Assembly (NCBI RefSeq): GCF_001187555.1
Contig: NZ_LFIJ01000002.1
Span: forward strand, 1,364,545-1,428,544
Length of the DNA stretch: 64,000 bases
Reading direction: 5' to 3'
DNA from: Gilvimarinus polysaccharolyticus
GTDB taxonomy: Bacteria > Pseudomonadota > Gammaproteobacteria > Pseudomonadales > Cellvibrionaceae
Below the pieces are notes generated by a model. It was not told where the DNA came from. It saw only the letters and a list, made by a program, of their open reading frames with translations, and ran no database searches. Positions 34,634 to 45,881 of this stretch are shown piece after piece. Numbering within the stretch: position 1 is the first letter of the stretch; each line of letters begins with the position of its first letter. The translations under genes were made by a program, and so were the position numbers.

Positions 34634-37600
34634 ATGCTCATATTGCCTGGTGCCCCGGCACTTTCACCGTTTCGCACACAAAAGTTGCTCGCCAATTTGC
34701 AGGCCGCAGCGCCCGGTGTTACCTCGGTCGCGGCCGAGTTTACCCATTTTGCTGATCTCTCGGCACCTTTGAGTGAGCGCGACCAGCAAGTGCTGGCACA
34801 GCTGTTAACCTATGGTCCTCGCATGGATGAGGTCTCCCATGAAGGAGTCTTGTTCTTGGTGTTGCCACGCTTAGGCACCATATCGCCTTGGTCGTCTAAA
34901 GCCACAGACATCGCTCGCAATAGTGGCTTGTTTGAGGTGAACCGCCTGGAGCGCGGGGTGAGTTATCACGTACAGGGCGACTTTAACGATGCCGAGCGCG
35001 TCGCCATTAAAGCGTTGCTACACGACCGTATGGTCGAGGCGGTGTTCACCAGCCTAGAGGCGGCCGGTGGTTTGTTTGATCATGCCGAGCCGGCCCCGCA
35101 AGCTAGTGTCGATATTCTCGGCGGTGGCCGCGACGCACTGGTTAAAGCCAATCGCGAGTTGGGTTTAGCGCTGGCGGAAGACGAAATCGATTACTTGGTC
35201 GAAAACTTTCAAGCGTTGGGCCGCAATCCGGTCGACGTTGAATTGATGATGTTTGCGCAGGCCAACTCCGAGCACTGCCGACACAAAATATTTAACGCCT
35301 CTTGGACCCTAGACGGGGAAGAGCAACCGCTCAGCCTGTTTAAAATGATTAAAAACACTAATGAGCTGGGCGGCGAGAACGTCTTATCCGCTTACTCAGA
35401 TAACGCTGCGGTAGTGGCCGGCCCCGTAGCCGGACGCTTTTACCCCGACCCAGAGACCTGCGAATACCGTTACTCATCGGAGCAGGTCAACTTATTAATG
35501 AAGGTTGAAACTCACAACCACCCCACGGCTATCTCACCGTTCTCGGGTGCCGGCACCGGTGCTGGTGGTGAGATTCGCGATGAGGGCGCGGTCGGGCGTG
35601 GCTCTAAGCCGAAAGTGGGCTTGACCGGTTTTGCTGTATCTAACTTAAACATCCCGTCTTATATTCAGCCGTGGGAGCAAGCTTACGGCAAGCCCGAGCG
35701 CATTTGCAGTGCCTTGGACATCATGCTGGAAGGTCCCATTGGTGGTGCGGCGTTTAACAACGAATTTGGCCGGCCTAATATCTGTGGTTATTTCCGCACC
35801 TTTGAAGAAGATCACGACGGTGAACGTCGCGGTTACCACAAGCCCATTATGTTGGCCGGTGGTTACGGCAACATTCGCACCGATCACGTCGACAAACCGC
35901 CGTTTGAAGCCGGTTGTAAGCTTGTTGTGCTAGGTGGACCGGCGATGCTAATTGGCTTGGGCGGTGGTGCGGCTTCGTCGATGGACTCTGGCAGTTCATC
36001 AGAAGATTTAGACTTTGCCTCAGTGCAGCGTCAAAACCCCGAGATCGAGCGCCGTTGCCAAGAGGTGATCGACCGCTGCTGGCAGCAGGGCGAGCAAAAT
36101 CCCATTGCCTTTATTCACGACGTGGGCGCCGGTGGTTTGTCTAACGCCTTCCCTGAGTTGGTTAAAGATGGCGATTGCGGTGGCGGCACATTTGAGTTGC
36201 GCAATGTGCCTAACGACGAGCCGAGCATGAGCCCGCTGGCGATCTGGTGTAACGAGTCGCAAGAACGCTACGTGTTAGCCATCAAACCCGAAGATCTCGC
36301 CCGCTTTGAATCTTTATGCGAGCGCGAGCGCTGCCCTTACGCCGTTGTGGGTGAGGCTACCAGCGAGCAACAATTGGTGGTTAACGACACCCACTTTGAT
36401 GCCAAGCCGGTTGATTTGCCCATGTCGCTGCTGTTTGGCAAAGCCCCTAAAATGCATCGCGAGGCGAGCCGTTACACGCCCACCACCGATTCATTCGCCA
36501 CCGCCGATATTCATATTAACGAAGCGGCTGAGCGTGTACTGAAGCACCCAAGTGTTGCCAGTAAAAGCTTTTTGATCACCATTGGCGACCGCTCGGTTAC
36601 CGGACAAGTCGCGCGCGACCAAATGGTCGGCCCTTGGCAGGTGCCAGTGGCCGATTGCGCCATCACCACCGTGAGCTACGATTCCACCAAAGGCGAAGCC
36701 ATGAGCATTGGCGAGCGCACGCCGCTGGCGCTGCTGGATGGCCCGGCCTCTGGTCGTATGGCCATTGGCGAGGCACTTACCAATATTGCCTGTGCGCCTA
36801 TCGCCGATATTAAAGACATTAAATTGTCGGCTAACTGGATGTGTGCCGCAGGCCATAAAGGCGAAGACGAAAAACTTTATCGCACCGTTGAAGCTGTGGG
36901 AATGGAGCTGTGCCCGGCACTGGGTATTACTATCCCAGTGGGTAAAGACTCTATGTCGATGCGCACCGCGTGGCAAGAAAATGGTAAAGATAAAGCCGTG
37001 ACAGCGCCCCTGTCGCTGGTAATTACCGCTTTTACTCCCGTTACCGATGTGCGTTTAGCGGTGACCCCTCAGCTGCGTACCGATAAAGGCCCGAGCGATT
37101 TATTGTTAATCGATTTAGGCGCCGGTAAAAACCGTTTGGGCGGCTCAATTTTGGCGCAAACTTACAACAGTTTGGGCGAGACTCCACCGGATGTAGATGA
37201 TGCCGCGCAACTAAAAGGCTTTTTTACGGCGACCCAAAAAGCCTTGGCCGAAGGCTGGGTGCTGGCCTATCACGACCGCTCGGACGGTGGTTTATTTACC
37301 ACGTTAGCCGAGATGGCGTTTGCCGGTCACTGCGGTATTGATATCGACATTAACGGTCTGGGTGACTGTCCGTTAACGGCACTGTTCAACGAGGAGCTAG
37401 GCGCTGTGCTGCAGGTTAAGCGCGAGCACACCGAGCAGGTTAAAGCTTTGTATGCGGCAGCCGGTCTTGCCGCCTGCACTCATAATGTGGGTACGCTTAA
37501 CGACGAAGATTGGCTGCGTATCTCGCAAGCCGATGAGCTGTTGTTTGATCAATCCCGCGTGATTTTGCAAAGTTTATGGAGCGAAACCAGCTACCAAATG

Positions 37601-38509
37601 CAATCGCTGCGGGATAATCCCGAGTGCGCACAGCAAGAGTTTGACGCATTGATGGCCAACGATCCGGGGTTGTCAGTTAAGCTTAGCTTTGATGTTAATG
37701 AAGATGTCGCCGCACCATTTGTTAACACCGGTAGTAAGCCGCGTATTGCGGTACTGCGCGAGCAGGGCGTGAATGGTCATGTCGAAATGGCTGCGGCGTT
37801 TGACCGCGCAGGTTTTAGTGCAGTTGATGTACATATGAGCGATTTACTAGCCGGCCGTGCCAACCTCGAGAGTTTTAAGGGGCTGGTTAGTTGTGGTGGC
37901 TTCTCTTACGGTGATGTCTTGGGCGCCGGTGAGGGCTGGGCTAAAACTGTGTTGTTTAACTCACAGGTGCGCGATCAGTTTGAACATTTCTTTCATCGCA
38001 ACGACACCTTTAGTTTAGGTGTTTGTAACGGTTGTCAGATGATGTCCAATCTAAAAGATCTGATCCCCGGCGCCGAACACTGGCCGCGTTTTGTGCGTAA
38101 CTTGTCCGAGCAATTTGAAGCGCGCTTCTCGTTAGTACAAATACAAGAGTCGCCCTCTGTGCTGTTTAAAGGCATGGCCGGTTCACACTTGCCAGTGGCA
38201 ATCGCCCACGGTGAAGGCCGCGCCGAGTTTGCCGATAGTGCGGCTCTAACTGGTTGCGACACTAGCGGTTTGGTGTCGATGCGCTTTATGGACAACAACC
38301 TAAACATTGCCTCCCAGTACCCAGCCAACCCCAATGGTTCGCCCAGTGGCATTACCAGTGTGACCAGTAAAGATGGACGCGCGACCATTATGATGCCTCA
38401 CCCCGAGCGAGTATTCCGCACAGTAAGTAACTCTTGGCATCCAGATGATTGGCAAGAAGATGGCGCTTGGTTGCGGTTGTTTAGAAACGCACGGACGTTT
38501 GTGGGCTAA
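34634..38509 (+). CDS. purL: Phosphoribosylformylglycinamidine synthase (FGAM synthase)
   Basis: Converts FGAR, glutamine and ATP to FGAM in purine synthesis. The 1291-residue single-chain form has the N-terminal PurS-like domain, the linker with '[16 protein letters not shown]', two AIRS-type ATP-binding halves (for example '[20 protein letters not shown]', '[15 protein letters not shown]', '[16 protein letters not shown]') and a C-terminal glutaminase domain with the nucleophile in [10 protein letters not shown] and the H-x-E pair in AHGEGRAEF and PHPERVFR. The ATG at 34634 gives the typical length and N-terminus ([11 protein letters not shown]); the open frame further upstream is not part of the protein. 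It stands alone and ends in a terminator. Confidence 0.97.
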   Translation: MLILPGAPALSPFRTQKLLANLQAAAPGVTSVAAEFTHFADLSAPLSERDQQVLAQLLTYGPRMDEVSHEGVLFLVLPRLGTISPWSSKATDIARNSGLFEVNRLERGVSYHVQGDFNDAERVAIKALLHDRMVEAVFTSLEAAGGLFDHAEPAPQASVDILGGGRDALVKANRELGLALAEDEIDYLVENFQALGRNPVDVELMMFAQANSEHCRHKIFNASWTLDGEEQPLSLFKMIKNTNELGGENVLSAYSDNAAVVAGPVAGRFYPDPETCEYRYSSEQVNLLMKVETHNHPTAISPFSGAGTGAGGEIRDEGAVGRGSKPKVGLTGFAVSNLNIPSYIQPWEQAYGKPERICSALDIMLEGPIGGAAFNNEFGRPNICGYFRTFEEDHDGERRGYHKPIMLAGGYGNIRTDHVDKPPFEAGCKLVVLGGPAMLIGLGGGAASSMDSGSSSEDLDFASVQRQNPEIERRCQEVIDRCWQQGEQNPIAFIHDVGAGGLSNAFPELVKDGDCGGGTFELRNVPNDEPSMSPLAIWCNESQERYVLAIKPEDLARFESLCERERCPYAVVGEATSEQQLVVNDTHFDAKPVDLPMSLLFGKAPKMHREASRYTPTTDSFATADIHINEAAERVLKHPSVASKSFLITIGDRSVTGQVARDQMVGPWQVPVADCAITTVSYDSTKGEAMSIGERTPLALLDGPASGRMAIGEALTNIACAPIADIKDIKLSANWMCAAGHKGEDEKLYRTVEAVGMELCPALGITIPVGKDSMSMRTAWQENGKDKAVTAPLSLVITAFTPVTDVRLAVTPQLRTDKGPSDLLLIDLGAGKNRLGGSILAQTYNSLGETPPDVDDAAQLKGFFTATQKALAEGWVLAYHDRSDGGLFTTLAEMAFAGHCGIDIDINGLGDCPLTALFNEELGAVLQVKREHTEQVKALYAAAGLAACTHNVGTLNDEDWLRISQADELLFDQSRVILQSLWSETSYQMQSLRDNPECAQQEFDALMANDPGLSVKLSFDVNEDVAAPFVNTGSKPRIAVLREQGVNGHVEMAAAFDRAGFSAVDVHMSDLLAGRANLESFKGLVSCGGFSYGDVLGAGEGWAKTVLFNSQVRDQFEHFFHRNDTFSLGVCNGCQMMSNLKDLIPGAEHWPRFVRNLSEQFEARFSLVQIQESPSVLFKGMAGSHLPVAIAHGEGRAEFADSAALTGCDTSGLVSMRFMDNNLNIASQYPANPNGSPSGITSVTSKDGRATIMMPHPERVFRTVSNSWHPDDWQEDGAWLRLFRNARTFVG

Positions 38510-39002
38510 TTTATTGCATCACTGCTGTTTGTTGTGAAAAAAGGTGAACCGGTTGGTTCGCCTTTTTTATTGGGTGTTAATAACTGGATAGCTATTAGCT
38601 TTTCCTTAGTCGGTTACCGCTTAGCTTGGGGGATGTTAAATTCGAGTAAATAAGCAGTGGTGAGAGGGCTATATGGCATGCGTCGTTAACATCGATTCCA
38701 TGCGTATAACGGTTACTTGTTAACTTTTTGATCCGTTAGCCGATAAGTGTAAATAAAGACGGCAATTGCTTAAAACTCAATGACCTATGGATTTTAGTGC
38801 TAACACATTCGCCAATGCATACAGAGGCAAGGATGTCTCAGGTTAACTTTTGTTCTTTGTAAGTTCCCGTAAAATTGAGCCGCCAAGTTTTATCAGGGTG
38901 AATATGGCGGCTCAAACAGTCATCTATAGGGGCTATTCATTTATTAAAGAGTCGCAAGTCAAAGGCTCTGATATAATTGCATTTTTTAAACGCGGAGCAG
39001 TA
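38510..39002. other. Intergenic region between purL and hisC
   Basis: About 490 bp. The first 60 bp hold the purL terminator. The rest, AT-rich, shows no gene or repeat that I can support; the hisC frame is open for about 50 codons before its ATG but has no ribosome site at its far end. Confidence 0.45.
38537..38568 (+). terminator. Intrinsic terminator after purL
   Basis: AAAAAAGGTGAACC pairs with GGTTCGCCTTTTTT (one G-U-type mismatch) around a 4-nt loop and runs into the T tract. Confidence 0.88.
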
Positions 39003-40070
39003 ATGTCTAAGTTCTGGAGCGATGTTGTTCGTCAGGTAGAGCCCTATGTGCCGGGTGAACAGCCCAAAATAACGGGGCTTATCAAACTCAACACTAATGA
39101 AAGTCCGTACCCGCCATCGCCGCAGGTAGCTAAAACGATAGATCGTGACGCTATTGATCAGCTGCGTCTATACCCTGACCCAAGTGCTACAGAGCTGAGC
39201 CAAGCCGTAGCCGATTACTATCAGCTAGAGGCAAACCAAGTTTTTGTCGGCAATGGTTCCGATGAAGTTCTGGCACAGCTGTTTATGGCGTTTTTTCAGG
39301 GCCGAGGCACATTGCTATACCCCGACATTAGTTACAGCTTTTATCCGGTTTATTGTCAGTTGTTTGGTGTCCCTGCGCAAAAAATCCCACTGCGCGCTGA
39401 CTTTAGTTTGGCTCTTGAGGATTATCATGGCGAGGCCGCTGGTGTTATTTTCCCCAATCCTAATGCGCCTACCGGTATGGGGTTAGCGCTGACGGAAATC
39501 GAAGCGTTACTACGGGCGCGCCCCAATACGTTGGTGGTGGTCGATGAGGCCTATATTGACTTCGGTGGCCAAACGGCAGCCAGCTTAGTACCGCATTACG
39601 ATAACTTGTTGGTGGTGCAAACGTTTTCTAAATCGCGTGCATTGGCCGGTTTGCGGGTTGGTTTTGCGCTGGGGCAGCGCGACCTAATCGAGGGCCTTGA
39701 GCGCGTTAAGAATTCGTTTAATTCGTACCCGCTTGATCGTCTGGCGCAGCGCGCGGCTACCGCTGCGATACAAGATGATGACTATTTTCACGAGTGCTGT
39801 GGCAAAGTAGTGGCTACCCGCAATCGTATGGCCGATGCCTTGCTGGCGCTAGGGTTTAGTGTGTTGCCGTCGCAGGCCAACTTTATCTTTGCCAAGCCTC
39901 CGGCCAGTGTTACCGCCGAGGCAATGGCCGCACAGTTGCGCGAGAAAAAGATTTTAGTGCGTTACTTTAAACAAGCTCGGATCAGTGATTATTTACGTAT
40001 CAGTGTGGGCACTGATGAGCAAACCGATGTTTTGTTGGCCGCGCTGGAATCTCTGTTGGCCGTCGACTAG
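39003..40070 (+). CDS. hisC: Histidinol-phosphate aminotransferase
   Basis: PLP enzyme that converts imidazole-acetol phosphate to histidinol phosphate in histidine synthesis. The 355 residues show '[14 protein letters not shown]' (the substrate-binding N-terminus), '[17 protein letters not shown]', '[11 protein letters not shown]', 'NPNAPTG', 'VVDEAYIDF' and the PLP lysine in [18 protein letters not shown] 39003 sits 6 nt behind GGAG and gives the standard N-terminus; the open frame reaching back to 38850 lacks family similarity. There is no his operon around it, so it could be the free-standing hisC copy, or it may also act on tyrosine or phenylalanine. Confidence 0.93.
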   Translation: MSKFWSDVVRQVEPYVPGEQPKITGLIKLNTNESPYPPSPQVAKTIDRDAIDQLRLYPDPSATELSQAVADYYQLEANQVFVGNGSDEVLAQLFMAFFQGRGTLLYPDISYSFYPVYCQLFGVPAQKIPLRADFSLALEDYHGEAAGVIFPNPNAPTGMGLALTEIEALLRARPNTLVVVDEAYIDFGGQTAASLVPHYDNLLVVQTFSKSRALAGLRVGFALGQRDLIEGLERVKNSFNSYPLDRLAQRAATAAIQDDDYFHECCGKVVATRNRMADALLALGFSVLPSQANFIFAKPPASVTAEAMAAQLREKKILVRYFKQARISDYLRISVGTDEQTDVLLAALESLLAVD

Positions 40071-40316
40071 TATCTTATAAAAGTTGTAGCTTTTATGGCC
40101 GATCTTACTGGGCGGGCAAGTCGGGCTCGGGTTTGTAGCGCATGGCTGACGGCAGTGCTTGCATTAGTGCTTATATTCTAATAACTTACAGCTAGTAATA
40201 TGGGCCTAACTTCTAGTTATATAATATGAGATGCATTAATGTGGCTAAGGGTGTTATCAGCTTAAGACCACGGCATTTTAGCGTTGTGCAAGTCATTACC
40301 TTATTCGTGGGATTGT

Positions 40317-42575
40317 ATGCAACAAAAACTGAGTGCCATTGAGCTGATCAGAAAGTATCAGACGCTTTTTAAGCGGCTCAATCACAAGCAAATCTCTCAA
40401 CGGCTGGTCGGGCTTATTGCCGCGCGCTCAGATATCGTTCGAGCAGCATTGGTGGTTGAAGATGGCAGCCAATTACAAATCGACTCAGTGGCCCTTAGCC
40501 CCAATAACCAAACGCCATCCACGCACTTTGTTAATACTGCTCTGACACAATTAAATAACTTCCCTATCGATTTTATAACCAAAAGTTTTTCCCTACAGCA
40601 ATGCCAGTACGACGTTAATAATGCCAACATTAGCTGTGCGCTGGTTCCCGTAGAGGCCATAGACGCGCCATTGGCAGCATTTTATTTAGAGTGTGCCGGC
40701 GACGAGCAAGCTTTGCGTCAGTGTATTAATGCGCTTGAGCCGGTTTGGTTGATTAGCTCACTAATGGTGCGACAAATTGCCGATATGCGCAGCTTAGCTC
40801 AACAGTCTGAGCATAATAATCATCTCGAGCGTGCCTTATGGGCCAACGAAACCTACCTAAATGCTATTTTGCGCTACTCGCCGGCTTTAATCGCGGTCAA
40901 AGATTTAAATGGCAATGTGGTGATGGCCAGTGAACATTACAAACAGCTAGCCAATATTGGCGAAGACTCGTTAGTGGGAAAAAAAGCCCAAGATATTTAT
41001 CCCGAGCAGTTGGTAGAGTCGTTAAAAAATATAGAAGCCGCAGGGCTAGATGATGGTCAAGCCCAAGAGACAGAAATAGATTTGCCCCATAAAGACGGCA
41101 GCGTACACACCTATTTAATGGTGAAGTTTCCGCTGAGTGATCGCGACGACGAAATTTTTGGTCTTTGTACTATTTGCACAGATGTATCCGATCGTAAGTT
41201 GGCCGAGAATGCTTTGTTCGAACAGCAGTCACGGTTTAATTATATGGCGTATCACGATGCTCTGACCTCGTTGCCAAACCGTGCGCTTTTTTACGATAGA
41301 ATCTCTCACGGTCTGGTGCGTTCAGCTCGCGCTGGCAGTAAGTTGGCGTTGCTGTTACTGGATATTGATCGTTTTAAAATTGTTAACGATAGTTTAGGTC
41401 ATGATGCCGGTGACATTTTATTAAAAACCATAGCCGGACGCTTGGACGAAGGCGTGCGAGACATGGACACCGTTGCCAGATTGGGTGGTGATGAGTTTGT
41501 TGTAGTACTTGAAGGCGTAAACGACATCGAGGATGTCAGATTTGTCGCCAATAAATTATTGGCACAGTTGGCGCGGCCAATTGAGGTTTCCGGTCACGAT
41601 ATATCCATCACTGCCAGTATTGGTATTAGCGTATACCCCGAGGACGGTGAGGCGACCGACGAGTTGTTAAAAAATGCCGATATCGCGATGTACAAAGCCA
41701 AAGAGGCAGGAAAAAATAATTGCCAGTTTTACGCCGCCGGTATGAGCGCCACAGCAGTTAATTATTTGATGCTAGAAAACGACTTGCGCCGCGCCATAGA
41801 GCTTGAGCAATTAACGCTGCACTACCAGCCTCAGATTGATTTTAATACTGGAAAATTAACAGGGGTGGAGGCGTTGGTTCGCTGGCAGCACCCCGAGCGC
41901 GGGTTAGTCTCACCGGCGCATTTTATTCCGCTAGCAGAAGAGACCGGCTTGATTGTGCCGCTTGGTGAATGGGTATTGCGCGCGGCATGCCTACAGCAAA
42001 AGGCTTGGTTAGACGCCGGCCAGCAGGTGCCGCAAATGGCGGTTAATTTATCCACCAGACAATTTCGGCAGCGTGATTTTCCCGGTATTGTCGCAACCAT
42101 TTTAGCCGAGACCGGCTTGCCTGCCGAATACCTAGAGCTTGAGATAACCGAAAGCTGTGCCATGGAACATGCCGGCGAAGCGATTAATCTGCTTAATCAG
42201 TTGCATCAAATGGGGTTATCTCTGGCGATAGATGATTTTGGTACAGGCTATTCATCATTGGCGTACTTAAAGCGGTTTCCTATCGACAAGCTTAAAATTG
42301 ACAGTAGTTTTATCCACGACTTACCTCTAGGTATCAATGACGCGGCCATTGCTAAATCTATTATTGCGCTAGGACACAACATGCAACTTATTGTGATTGC
42401 CGAAGGCGTCGAGAAAGTAGAGCAGGCCGATTGGCTGCGCGAACAAGGTTGTGAACAAGCTCAGGGTTACTTGTACGCCAAGCCGATGCCGAGCGAAAAC
42501 TTTGCACAACACTTTACCGCCAGTGGCGAGTTTTCGTTTACGGCTAATGTGGTGTCGCTCAAGAGCCGAGCTTAA
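40317..42575 (+). CDS. PAS-GGDEF-EAL cyclic-di-GMP turnover protein
   Basis: A 752-residue cytoplasmic protein. Order: an N-terminal region of about 170 residues without a recognised domain, a PAS domain (about 180-300, 'LNAILRYSPALIAVKDLNGNVVMASEHYKQL'-type start), a GGDEF domain with LGGDEF and an RxxD inhibitory site (RDMD) five residues before it, and an EAL domain. The EAL part keeps every catalytic feature I can check: EALVRW, AVNLSTRQF, EITES, IDDFGTGYSS, KLKID, AEGVE and QGY. It can therefore probably both make and break cyclic di-GMP, with PAS-sensed signals setting the balance. The start is the ATG at 40317. No obvious operon partner. Confidence 0.93.
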   Translation: MQQKLSAIELIRKYQTLFKRLNHKQISQRLVGLIAARSDIVRAALVVEDGSQLQIDSVALSPNNQTPSTHFVNTALTQLNNFPIDFITKSFSLQQCQYDVNNANISCALVPVEAIDAPLAAFYLECAGDEQALRQCINALEPVWLISSLMVRQIADMRSLAQQSEHNNHLERALWANETYLNAILRYSPALIAVKDLNGNVVMASEHYKQLANIGEDSLVGKKAQDIYPEQLVESLKNIEAAGLDDGQAQETEIDLPHKDGSVHTYLMVKFPLSDRDDEIFGLCTICTDVSDRKLAENALFEQQSRFNYMAYHDALTSLPNRALFYDRISHGLVRSARAGSKLALLLLDIDRFKIVNDSLGHDAGDILLKTIAGRLDEGVRDMDTVARLGGDEFVVVLEGVNDIEDVRFVANKLLAQLARPIEVSGHDISITASIGISVYPEDGEATDELLKNADIAMYKAKEAGKNNCQFYAAGMSATAVNYLMLENDLRRAIELEQLTLHYQPQIDFNTGKLTGVEALVRWQHPERGLVSPAHFIPLAEETGLIVPLGEWVLRAACLQQKAWLDAGQQVPQMAVNLSTRQFRQRDFPGIVATILAETGLPAEYLELEITESCAMEHAGEAINLLNQLHQMGLSLAIDDFGTGYSSLAYLKRFPIDKLKIDSSFIHDLPLGINDAAIAKSIIALGHNMQLIVIAEGVEKVEQADWLREQGCEQAQGYLYAKPMPSENFAQHFTASGEFSFTANVVSLKSRA

Positions 42576-42649
42576 GTATCGGCTAGTTAACTGGCCTAGA
42601 CACTTCGCAAGCTCATCGCAAAAGTTTTAAAACCACCGCCAGACCGTGG

Positions 42650-43723
42650 TTAGTCCTCAAGTGATTCATCTTGGCCAATAAAAAAGGGTTCTTCATCATC
42701 ACTGATACTGCCAAAAGTATCGTGGAATGTTGCCACTTGGTTGGCCACCTGATGAATTTTTTTGCTGTAATTCGCCAAGTGAAATAACGCCTCTCCCTCA
42801 TGCACCAGTGGTAAATTGGTTAAGCCGATCACAATCGACTCAGCCGGAGCAATAACCGTCTCTTGCCCCAGACCAATCGGATCAGAAATGTACGCCAGCA
42901 CCGTGCCTTTTTTCACTCGGGCGCCAAGCCTTACCATGGTGCGCATAACGCCACTGTTAGGTGCCCGTACCCAGCGGCTGTCATCGGCGATGGTCACCAC
43001 TGGCGCACGCTTGGCGGGCTTTGCCGTGTGAGGCAACATGTTTAGTGCTCGCATAATATTAATCACACCACGGGTGCCGGCGCGAATACTAAACTCATCA
43101 AAGCGCAGCGCTTCGCCCGCCTCGTACAGTAAAAAGGGTATGTCTCGCTCAGCGGCCGCTTGACGTAACGAGCCCTCGCGCAGTTGCGCATCTAAAATAA
43201 CCGGCGAGCCAAATGCCAGCGCCAACTCTTGTGTTTCAGGTTGACTTAGGTCGGTACGAATTTGTGGCAAATTAGTGCGGTGCCGCGCACCTGTATGCAA
43301 ATCGATACAGTGACTGGCGTGACACAGAATCTTATTTATCAACGTGTGCGCAACACGCCCAGCAAGCGAGCCCTTTAGGTTGCCGGGAAAGCTGCGGTTA
43401 AGGTCACGGCCGTCGGGTAAATAGCGCGACTGGTTAAGAAAGCCATGCACATTAACCACCGGTATTGCCAGCAGCGTACCGCGTAGTTTACTGATCTGTT
43501 TGCTGCCTAAGACTTGGCGAATAATCTCGACGCCATTAATTTCATCGCCGTGCACCGCTGCGGTTAACAGCAGGCACGGTCCAGGACGTTTACCATTAAT
43601 AACATGCACCGTAAGGCCTACATCGGTGTGGGTGTACATGGCGGCCAACGGAATATCAATACTCTTGGTTTGCCCCGGTAAAACCTGTTCACCGCCTATC
43701 GTAACGGTTTTATTTAACGCCAT
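42650..43723 (-). CDS. Succinylglutamate desuccinylase/aspartoacylase (AstE/AspA) family protein
   Basis: A 357-residue zinc carboxypeptidase-like deacylase. Zinc ligands are H58 and E61 in VHGDEINGVEII and H143 in IDLHTGARHRTNLPQ, with the conserved 'RDLNRSFPGN' and 'LLYEAGEALRFDE' segments. The second half carries a C-terminal beta domain. AstE proper works in arginine catabolism, but the ast operon is absent; the setting, 6 bp behind rimK and after a RimB-like gene, points to a role in peptide or protein-tail modification instead. This is inference from gene order, which recurs in gammaproteobacteria as far as I recall. Confidence 0.88.
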   Translation of the reverse strand: MALNKTVTIGGEQVLPGQTKSIDIPLAAMYTHTDVGLTVHVINGKRPGPCLLLTAAVHGDEINGVEIIRQVLGSKQISKLRGTLLAIPVVNVHGFLNQSRYLPDGRDLNRSFPGNLKGSLAGRVAHTLINKILCHASHCIDLHTGARHRTNLPQIRTDLSQPETQELALAFGSPVILDAQLREGSLRQAAAERDIPFLLYEAGEALRFDEFSIRAGTRGVINIMRALNMLPHTAKPAKRAPVVTIADDSRWVRAPNSGVMRTMVRLGARVKKGTVLAYISDPIGLGQETVIAPAESIVIGLTNLPLVHEGEALFHLANYSKKIHQVANQVATFHDTFGSISDDEEPFFIGQDESLED

Positions 43724-43729
43724 TTAAAG

Positions 43730-44635
43730 TTAACCCTTACCTTTTGTGCGGTTTGCGTGCGGACGAGCATTTTCTTCGATGTATTTAATAATCTCATTGG
43801 CGACATCTTTGCCGGTGGCGCCCTCGATACCTTCAAGTCCTGGGGATGAATTTACCTCCATAATCAAAGGCCCACGTGATGAGCGCAAAATATCGACACC
43901 CGCAACTTTTAGCCCCATTGTTTGCGCCGCTTTAAGGGCTGTACTGCGCTCATTGGGTTGCAGTTTAACCAGTTGCGCGCTGCCGCCACGGTGTAGGTTA
44001 GAGCGAAACTCGCCTTCGGGAGCGGTGCGCTGCATTGCGGCGATGATCTTATTGCCGATCACTAAGCAGCGAATATCACTGCCGCCGGCCTCTTTAATAA
44101 ACTCTTGCACTAAAAATTCGGCGCGCAATACACGAAACGCTTCGATCACACTTTCGGCCGCCTTAGCGGTTTCGGCTAATACCACGCCTCGGCCTTGGGT
44201 GCCCTCACATAATTTAACCACCAGCGGCGCACCACCGACTAACTTAATCAGCTCTTTGGTGTTATGAACATCGTGCGCAAAACTAGTGCGTGGCATGCCC
44301 ACACCTTTACGCGACAATAATTGCAATGCACGTAATTTGTCGCGCGAGCGGCCCAGTGCGACTGATTCAGTAAGACAATACACGCCCATCATTTCAAATT
44401 GACGAATAACGGCTAAACCATAGTGCGTTACCGATGCGCCAATGCGTGGAATAATCGCATCAAAACCTTCAATCTCTTGACCGCGATACCAGATGGCAGG
44501 CTTAGACGGTGTGATATCCATATAGCATTTTAAAATATCAATAACGTGAGGGTCGTGCCCGCGAGCTTGGCAAGCCTCTACTAAACGGCGGGTAGAGTAA
44601 AGCTTAGGGTTGCGAGATAAAATAGCAATTTTCAT
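43730..44635 (-). CDS. rimK: RimK-type glutamate ligase
   Basis: ATP-grasp ligase that adds glutamate residues to the C-terminus of ribosomal protein S6. The 301 residues begin '[18 protein letters not shown]', as in E. coli RimK, and contain '[22 protein letters not shown]', the '[19 protein letters not shown]' ATP-grasp loop, '[18 protein letters not shown]' and '[21 protein letters not shown]', with metal-binding residues in EVNSSPG. AGGA lies just before the ATG. It is the middle gene of the RimB-RimK-deacylase operon. In Pseudomonas RimK activity is tuned by RimA, RimB and cyclic di-GMP. Confidence 0.95.
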   Translation of the reverse strand: MKIAILSRNPKLYSTRRLVEACQARGHDPHVIDILKCYMDITPSKPAIWYRGQEIEGFDAIIPRIGASVTHYGLAVIRQFEMMGVYCLTESVALGRSRDKLRALQLLSRKGVGMPRTSFAHDVHNTKELIKLVGGAPLVVKLCEGTQGRGVVLAETAKAAESVIEAFRVLRAEFLVQEFIKEAGGSDIRCLVIGNKIIAAMQRTAPEGEFRSNLHRGGSAQLVKLQPNERSTALKAAQTMGLKVAGVDILRSSRGPLIMEVNSSPGLEGIEGATGKDVANEIIKYIEENARPHANRTKGKG

Positions 44636-44694
44636 TTAGAGTCCTAATGAATATTTATGTGTGGCGGCACGTTTAAACGGTGCCAATGCACGAA

Positions 44695-45147
44695 TTAAGG
44701 GGCTTGTTGCTTGTCGCCGCCACACAAAAATGATTCTTGCGGGTCGACGGTGAAGTTGCCGTTTAACGAGTTACGCCCAAGCAGCATCCTAAAGGTCATG
44801 GTGTCTCGGTTAGTCAGTGTCATCTCGGTGAGTATCGTTTGGTCACCTATGGCCAGTGCTGTTTCTATAACATAGCGCACTTCTTTGTGGCCGCCGGAAT
44901 CAGTAACTTCGCGCTGATCGTGTACTCGAGATTCACAAATAAGCTCTGTTTCATTGGACTTTTGCACCGGATGTAGGCCAAACCGCACCCATATCTCGCC
45001 GTCACGCTCGAAAGGCTCAACAAAAAAAGCGTGCAGCGCCGAAGTCTTGGCGCCTGTGTCAACTTTGGCTTTAATATTAATGTCACCGAAATCGGGTAAA
45101 TGTACCCATTCGCGCCAGCCAATAGATCTCTTGTGCGTATCGGTCAT
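44695..45147 (-). CDS. rimB: RimB-like retropepsin-type protease
   Basis: A 150-residue protein of the family formerly called ATP-dependent zinc protease. The active-site motif is [12 protein letters not shown] (D30-T31-G32-A33), a single retropepsin-like aspartate, so activity would need a dimer; '[23 protein letters not shown]' and '[21 protein letters not shown]' match the family. In Pseudomonas fluorescens the RimB protease trims the glutamate tails that RimK adds to S6. It lies 59 bp upstream of rimK on the same strand, which agrees with that pairing. I propose rimB by context and motif. Confidence 0.85.
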   Translation of the reverse strand: MTDTHKRSIGWREWVHLPDFGDINIKAKVDTGAKTSALHAFFVEPFERDGEIWVRFGLHPVQKSNETELICESRVHDQREVTDSGGHKEVRYVIETALAIGDQTILTEMTLTNRDTMTFRMLLGRNSLNGNFTVDPQESFLCGGDKQQAP

Positions 45148-45450
45148 GCGTTACTACTATCCTTTATTCGTCGAAATATAAGCGCTAAAAATTAAGCGTT
45201 GATAGTTAACTATAGCAGTTAAGGTCGTTGCCGTGCTTGAGTGATTCTACCGGCTTGCTAAAAACCATTAGTGTACAAATCAATCCCTGAGGGCCGTTAA
45301 GAAAAAAGCTAGGAGATGTTAAAAAATTGTGATAAATACCGGTTGTGAGAATAATGATGGCTTAACTTGGCTCCTAATGTGTGGCAAGACATTGTTATTT
45401 AACTCATTAATGTTTGTTTGCGATGGTGCTATTTTCACGAGGAAACACTT
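45148..45450. other. Divergent region between rimB and the PA3496-like gene
   Basis: About 300 bp, AT-rich. It must contain the promoters of both flanking units. I see no gene, hairpin or repeat worth calling. Confidence 0.4.
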
Positions 45451-45636
45451 ATGTCCGTGGCTCACCAAGATGATACCTTGCTAGATGATGACTTAGATTC
45501 TGACTCGCCCATGGCTACCGCAAAAGAGGCTGGTCTACGGCAACTGACCCTTCGACGTCAACTCGAGGACCGGTTAGAGCGTCGCCGCCTTAAGGATGAG
45601 TTGGGTTGTGATGACCTGCTGGAGTTGGGTTATTAA
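45451..45636 (+). CDS. Small PA3496-like protein
   Basis: A 61-residue, highly charged protein. It has an acidic N-terminal half (DDTLLDDDLDSDS) and a basic helix 'RRQLEDRLERRRLKDELG'. That arrangement, R-x-x-x-E-D-x-x-E-R-x-R-L-x-x-x-L, resembles PA3496 of Pseudomonas, annotated as a putative envelope integrity protein; I know of no proven function. ATG 45451 follows GAGGA by 8 nt; the in-frame codons before it lack a site. A perfect inverted repeat lies 39 bp after the stop. Confidence 0.7.
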   Translation: MSVAHQDDTLLDDDLDSDSPMATAKEAGLRQLTLRRQLEDRLERRRLKDELGCDDLLELGY

Positions 45637-45674
45637 ATAAAGCCCAATCTCGGATAGTAATAATTCGATACATT

Positions 45675-45699
45675 CATGAGGCGGCTTGGTCGCCTCATG
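45675..45699 (+). terminator. Perfect inverted repeat after the PA3496-like gene (possible terminator)
   Basis: CATGAGGCG and CGCCTCATG pair over 9 bp with a 7-nt loop (GCTTGGT). No T run follows (CCCGCTTATTC), so this is either a Rho-linked hairpin that protects the 3' end or a weak terminator. Confidence 0.45.
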
Positions 45700-45881
45700 C
45701 CCGCTTATTCCCTCCCATTAAAACCTCCCCACCGCAGTGATGGCACATTTTTCCTTGCTGGTGATGCTTTTGTACGTTATGTTAAAGCCAAGCATGATAA
45801 TAGTAATGCAGACCTTATCTACGCGACCTAAGCGGATTTAATACTAGGTGATGCACTGCAACTTTTGTTCGGGGAGTCGTT

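Noticed and set aside
36491-36976. Histidine-rich minus-strand frame of 161 codons inside purL
   Set aside because: Antisense to strongly conserved purL; histidine richness comes from the codon bias of the sense strand.
38850-39002. Upstream extension of HisC
   Set aside because: No ribosome site at its far end, and the conserved HisC N-terminus begins at the ATG at 39003, which has GGAG.
40077-40096. Hairpin ATAAAAG/CTTTTAT after hisC as a terminator
   Set aside because: The stem contains only one G-C pair and is not followed by a T run.
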